DNA from: an uncultured Candidatus Saccharibacteria bacterium
Lineage (GTDB): Bacteria > Patescibacteriota > Saccharimonadia > Saccharimonadales > Saccharimonadaceae
Length of the DNA stretch: 8,436 nucleotides
Assembly (NCBI GenBank): GCA_938046495.1
Contig: CALIXG010000028.1
Coordinates: 1 to 8,436, forward strand
Direction of reading: 5' to 3'
Of this stretch, positions 6,359 to 8,436 are shown piece by piece. The translations under genes and the position numbers were made by a program. Position 1 is the first letter of the stretch. Each line of letters opens with the position of its first letter. The notes under the pieces were generated by a model. It searched no databases and had not been told where the DNA came from. It saw nothing but the letters and a program-made list of their open reading frames with translations.

Positions 6359-6852
6359 TGGCAAGTAATCGGCACCTTGGCAGAATTATTATCCTTCAAA
6401 GCCTCTATGAATATGAGGTGAGAAGTTTGGCGGGCGACGCTACAGCCGACATTAATGTTATTATCGCAAAAAATATCGAACCATACGTTAAAGCCGTTGG
6501 TGATACTGATTTCATTATCAATACCACTAAGGGTATTTTGCAACATCAAGAAAAACTTGACCAAGAATTACATCCACTGGCACCAGAATGGCCACTTGCA
6601 TCTATTGCCGCAATTGACCGTAATATTTTGCGCCTTGGGCTCTATGAGCTTGAAGCTCAAGCTGTGCCACCAAAAGTTGCTATCAATGAATCCGTTGAAT
6701 TAGCTAAAGCTTTTGGTTCGGAAAATTCATCTAAGTTCGTCAATGGTGTTCTCGGTACCGCTTACAAACAGCTTGGGTTCGAGAAATCTGAAGGAACAAA
6801 TGAACAATCAAAGACCAGTTCAGTCGAAGGTGAAAAACCTCAAGAAGACTAA
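6358..6852 (+). CDS. nusB: Transcription antitermination/rRNA processing factor NusB
   Basis: A 164-residue all-helical protein which, with NusE (uS10), binds boxA RNA and supports antitermination on rRNA operons. Seen: RHLGRIIILQSLYEYE at 5-20, matching the first helix that carries the RNA-binding arginines; PEWPLASIAAIDRNILRLGLYEL at 76-98; VPPKVAINESVELAKAFG at 103-120; and SSKFVNGVLGTAY at 124-136. The core ends near residue 142. The last 22 residues form a polar, mildly acidic tail beyond the usual length, and their codons overlap the next gene by 53 bases. Its ATG overlaps the rpmF stop by one base and has no strong Shine-Dalgarno, so translation is probably coupled to rpmF. Confidence 0.95.
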   Translation: MASNRHLGRIIILQSLYEYEVRSLAGDATADINVIIAKNIEPYVKAVGDTDFIINTTKGILQHQEKLDQELHPLAPEWPLASIAAIDRNILRLGLYELEAQAVPPKVAINESVELAKAFGSENSSKFVNGVLGTAYKQLGFEKSEGTNEQSKTSSVEGEKPQED

Positions 6853-7402
6853 ACCAAAGGCCAAAACTGATTCTCGTCGCGCATTTACCCCCAAGACTCG
6901 AAATTCTCGCGACTCCAATCTTAAAAAACTTCAACAAAAAATTCTCAAGAAAAAACCGACCATCAAAGAAATTGTCCGCGAACCGACCTCTGGTGGTATC
7001 GTTTTCCGACTGACTAAAGATAAAAAAGATATTGAAGTTTTACTCATCCAGGATTCGAAAAACCGTTGGACTATCCCAAAAGGACATATCGAACCTGGTG
7101 AAACCGCAAAACAGACCGCCATTCGCGAAATTGGCGAAGAAGCCGGTCTGAATCATATCCAAGTCCTTTCTTGGCTCGGCAAAATCCACTTTAAGTATCG
7201 TCGAATTGATAAATTAGTACTGATGACTACGCAAATTTATCTCGTACGTTCACTTGACACTACGGAACGTCCAACCAAAGAAAAATGGATGAATGGCATC
7301 AAATGGTTTAGTTTTCAGGATGCGATCAACGTAATTGAGTATGAAGATATTGAAAAACTCATGCTCATTGCCAAAAAACGCATTCGTCAAGGAGAATATT
7401 AA
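6800..7402 (+). CDS. Nudix hydrolase with basic N-terminal extension
   Basis: A 200-residue protein. Residues 1-56 are strongly basic (about 20 Lys/Arg against 2 Asp) and probably disordered. The Nudix fold begins near residue 64 (SGGIVFRL). The Nudix box runs from Gly95 to Leu117, with GHIEPGE, the REIGEE core (Arg109, Glu110, Glu113, Glu114) and a final AGL. These residues bind the metal and cleave X-linked nucleoside diphosphates. The WTIPKGHIEPGET context resembles diadenosine polyphosphate or house-cleaning Nudix enzymes; an RppH-like role on mRNA 5' ends is also possible. I chose the ATG at 6800 because AAGGAA lies just upstream at 6791-6796. This start overlaps nusB by 53 bases. A farther upstream ATG (6713) would add a run that does not look like protein and would deepen the overlap. 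The place between nusB and rnc hints at RNA metabolism. The substrate is unknown. Confidence 0.88.
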   Translation: MNNQRPVQSKVKNLKKTKPKAKTDSRRAFTPKTRNSRDSNLKKLQQKILKKKPTIKEIVREPTSGGIVFRLTKDKKDIEVLLIQDSKNRWTIPKGHIEPGETAKQTAIREIGEEAGLNHIQVLSWLGKIHFKYRRIDKLVLMTTQIYLVRSLDTTERPTKEKWMNGIKWFSFQDAINVIEYEDIEKLMLIAKKRIRQGEY

Positions 7403-7420
7403 ATAAATTTGAGTTTCTCA

Positions 7421-7446
7421 GGATACTTGAAACAGTTCAAGTATCC
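7421..7446 (+). promoter_or_regulatory. Perfect 11-bp hairpin in the rnc leader, candidate RNase III autoregulatory site
   Basis: GGATACTTGAA at 7421-7431 is perfectly complementary to TTCAAGTATCC at 7436-7446, with the 4-base loop ACAG. It lies in the 67-base gap between the Nudix stop and the rnc start, ending 23 bases before the ATG. No T run follows on either strand, so it is not a normal intrinsic terminator. RNase III cleaves double-stranded RNA and, in E. coli, cleaves a stem-loop in its own leader to limit its synthesis. A similar role here is an inference. mRNA stabilisation or processing between the two genes are alternatives. Confidence 0.6.
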
Positions 7447-7469
7447 AAAAGATTCCCAAGAAAGTAGTT

Positions 7470-8336
7470 ATGGAACAAGAAATAAATCTTGCTGATTATC
7501 AAATTAATATCGCGGATATTAGGCAACATATTGACGAGGTAGCGATTAACAAAACCAAAAAACAACCTCAAAATGCCGAAGAATTTACTGCCGATACCAA
7601 GGCTCTCTATGCCAACTTCGCCAAAGAGAAAATGGGTATCGAATTTAAAGACATCTCGCTCTTTATTACCGCCCTTACCCACCGCAGTTATGTTAATGAA
7701 CATAAAAAAGCTCATATCGAGCACAATGAGCGTCTCGAATTTCTCGGTGACGCGATTTTGGAGCTAGTGACCTCTGATTTTCTTTATCGTAATTTTACCG
7801 AACCAGAGGGAATTATGACAGCTTGGCGTTCCGCTCTAGTTCGCACAGAATCTATTGGTCGCGCTTCCACCGAAATTGGCTATCTCCATCTCATTCGCCT
7901 CTCGAAAGGCGAGAAGCTCGGTAGCGATCGCACTCACGCCTCGATTATTGCCGACTGTTTTGAAGCGGTGACCGGTGCCATTTATCTTGATCAGGGCTAT
8001 CTTCGCGCTAAGCAATTCATCTATCAACATATCCTTACCAAAATGGATGAGATTATCGTTAATGAATCCTGGCGCGACTCCAAGAGTTACTTGCAAGAAC
8101 TCGCTCAAAAAACCGATGGTGCCACCCCACAATATCACGTCATCAAAGAGGAAGGCCCAGATCATGACCGTGTCTTCTCGGTTAACGTAGTAGTCGCAGG
8201 TCATATTCGTGGTACTGGTTCCGGACATAGCAAGCAAGAAGCTCAGTCTAATGCCGCCACTGAGGGTATCAAATATTACAAAAAACACCTCGGGAATCAG
8301 CTTCCAGCCACTGGTCGCCTCACGCTACGCAAGTAA
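7470..8336 (+). CDS. rnc: Ribonuclease III
   Basis: A 288-residue double-strand-specific endoribonuclease that matures rRNA precursors and regulatory RNAs. The catalytic domain starts near residue 43, with ALTHRSY at 68-74. The signature HNERLEFLGD is at 85-94; Glu87, Glu90 and Asp94 correspond to E. coli E38, E41 and D45. ADCFEAVTGAIYLD at 161-174 carries Asp162 and Glu165, matching D114 and E117. The double-stranded RNA-binding domain runs from SKSYLQELAQ (about 204) to about 272, with GSGHSKQEAQSNAA as the C-terminal helix motif. The enzyme is longer than the usual 220-240 residues because of a 40-residue polar N-terminal extension and a short basic tail. The ATG has a purine-rich stretch (AAGAAAG, 7458-7464) as a weak Shine-Dalgarno. 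A shorter product from the internal Met55 would cut into the domain and is unlikely. It is preceded by a perfect hairpin. Confidence 0.97.
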   Translation: MEQEINLADYQINIADIRQHIDEVAINKTKKQPQNAEEFTADTKALYANFAKEKMGIEFKDISLFITALTHRSYVNEHKKAHIEHNERLEFLGDAILELVTSDFLYRNFTEPEGIMTAWRSALVRTESIGRASTEIGYLHLIRLSKGEKLGSDRTHASIIADCFEAVTGAIYLDQGYLRAKQFIYQHILTKMDEIIVNESWRDSKSYLQELAQKTDGATPQYHVIKEEGPDHDRVFSVNVVVAGHIRGTGSGHSKQEAQSNAATEGIKYYKKHLGNQLPATGRLTLRK

Positions 8337-8415
8337 TTTATCATCTAGATTAAGCAGAAGTCTCAATTACTAAGTGAATAATCGTATAAGGTTCAGCACC
8401 TATGCAACACTTCAT

Positions 8416-8421
8416 AAGGAG
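8416..8421 (+). promoter_or_regulatory. Shine-Dalgarno-like AAGGAG at window edge
   Basis: AAGGAG lies 15 bases from the end of the window. No ATG, GTG or TTG occurs in those bases. ATC at 8428-8430 stands 6 bases after it, the same spacing as the AAGGAG-to-ATG of rpmF. A following gene may begin at or just beyond the edge. The rest of the 100 bases after rnc shows no clear gene or terminator. Confidence 0.3.
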
Positions 8422-8436
8422 TTTTTAATCCTATTC

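Noticed and set aside
7421..7446. The rnc-leader hairpin as an intrinsic terminator
   Set aside because: No T run follows the stem on either strand; the plus-strand continuation is A-rich.
7836..8288. 150-codon open frame on the minus strand inside rnc
   Set aside because: It lies wholly within the conserved RNase III gene and has no recognisable domain or ribosome binding site.
1..8436. Alternative genetic code (UGA read as glycine, as in some CPR lineages)
   Set aside because: All conserved proteins are complete without reading TGA, and the epimerase gene ends normally at TGA.
1..8436. CRISPR arrays, tRNA or rRNA genes, transposases, phage genes
   Set aside because: No spaced direct repeats, no cloverleaf with the conserved TTC arm, and no mobile-element protein seen by eye on either strand.

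Overview
The window is a compact, gene-dense bacterial chromosome segment of moderate GC content. It carries one partial and nine complete genes, eight of them recognisable as conserved families. The standard genetic code fits: the first gene ends in TGA, the others in TAA, and no frame needs TGA read through. Very tight gene packing, a short ribosomal protein bL32 without zinc cysteines, and the order rpmF-nusB-Nudix-rnc suggest a reduced-genome bacterium of the Patescibacteria/CPR type, perhaps Saccharibacteria. That placement is an inference from style and family resemblance, not a proven assignment.

Layout. (1) Bases 2-1506, plus strand: the 3' part of a ribulose-phosphate 3-epimerase gene, overlapping by 4 bases a PfkB-family sugar or nucleoside kinase. 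A hairpin terminator at 1563-1591 works in both directions and separates this pair from the convergent next gene. (2) Bases 1680-2390, minus strand: a LOG-family (TIGR00730-like) nucleotide phosphoribohydrolase. (3) Bases 2495-3695, plus strand: a Pol-beta-type nucleotidyltransferase of low GC content, followed after 4 bases by a SpoU/TrmH-type RNA 2'-O-methyltransferase. The LOG and nucleotidyltransferase genes are divergent, and each has a TATAAT box so close to its ATG that leaderless mRNAs are likely. (4) Bases 3696-6038: leuS, leucyl-tRNA synthetase, directly abutting the methyltransferase and with its own extended -10 box. (5) Bases 6158-8336: a translation and RNA-processing cluster of rpmF (bL32), nusB, a Nudix hydrolase with a strongly basic N-terminus, and rnc (RNase III). 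It is driven by a good sigma70-type promoter at 6096-6124.

How the genes fit together. Most of the window serves translation and RNA metabolism: tRNA charging, RNA methylation, a large-subunit protein, an rRNA antitermination factor, and the endonuclease that processes rRNA precursors. The epimerase and kinase form a small sugar-phosphate unit. The low-GC nucleotidyltransferase is the one gene that looks accessory.

I see no CRISPR array, insertion sequence, tRNA, rRNA or clear defence system. The most interesting signals are small: a perfect 11-bp hairpin in the leader just before rnc, which could be an RNase III autoregulation site; the back-to-back leaderless promoters; a Gln in place of a metal-binding His in the epimerase; and a dual-coding overlap between nusB and the Nudix gene.
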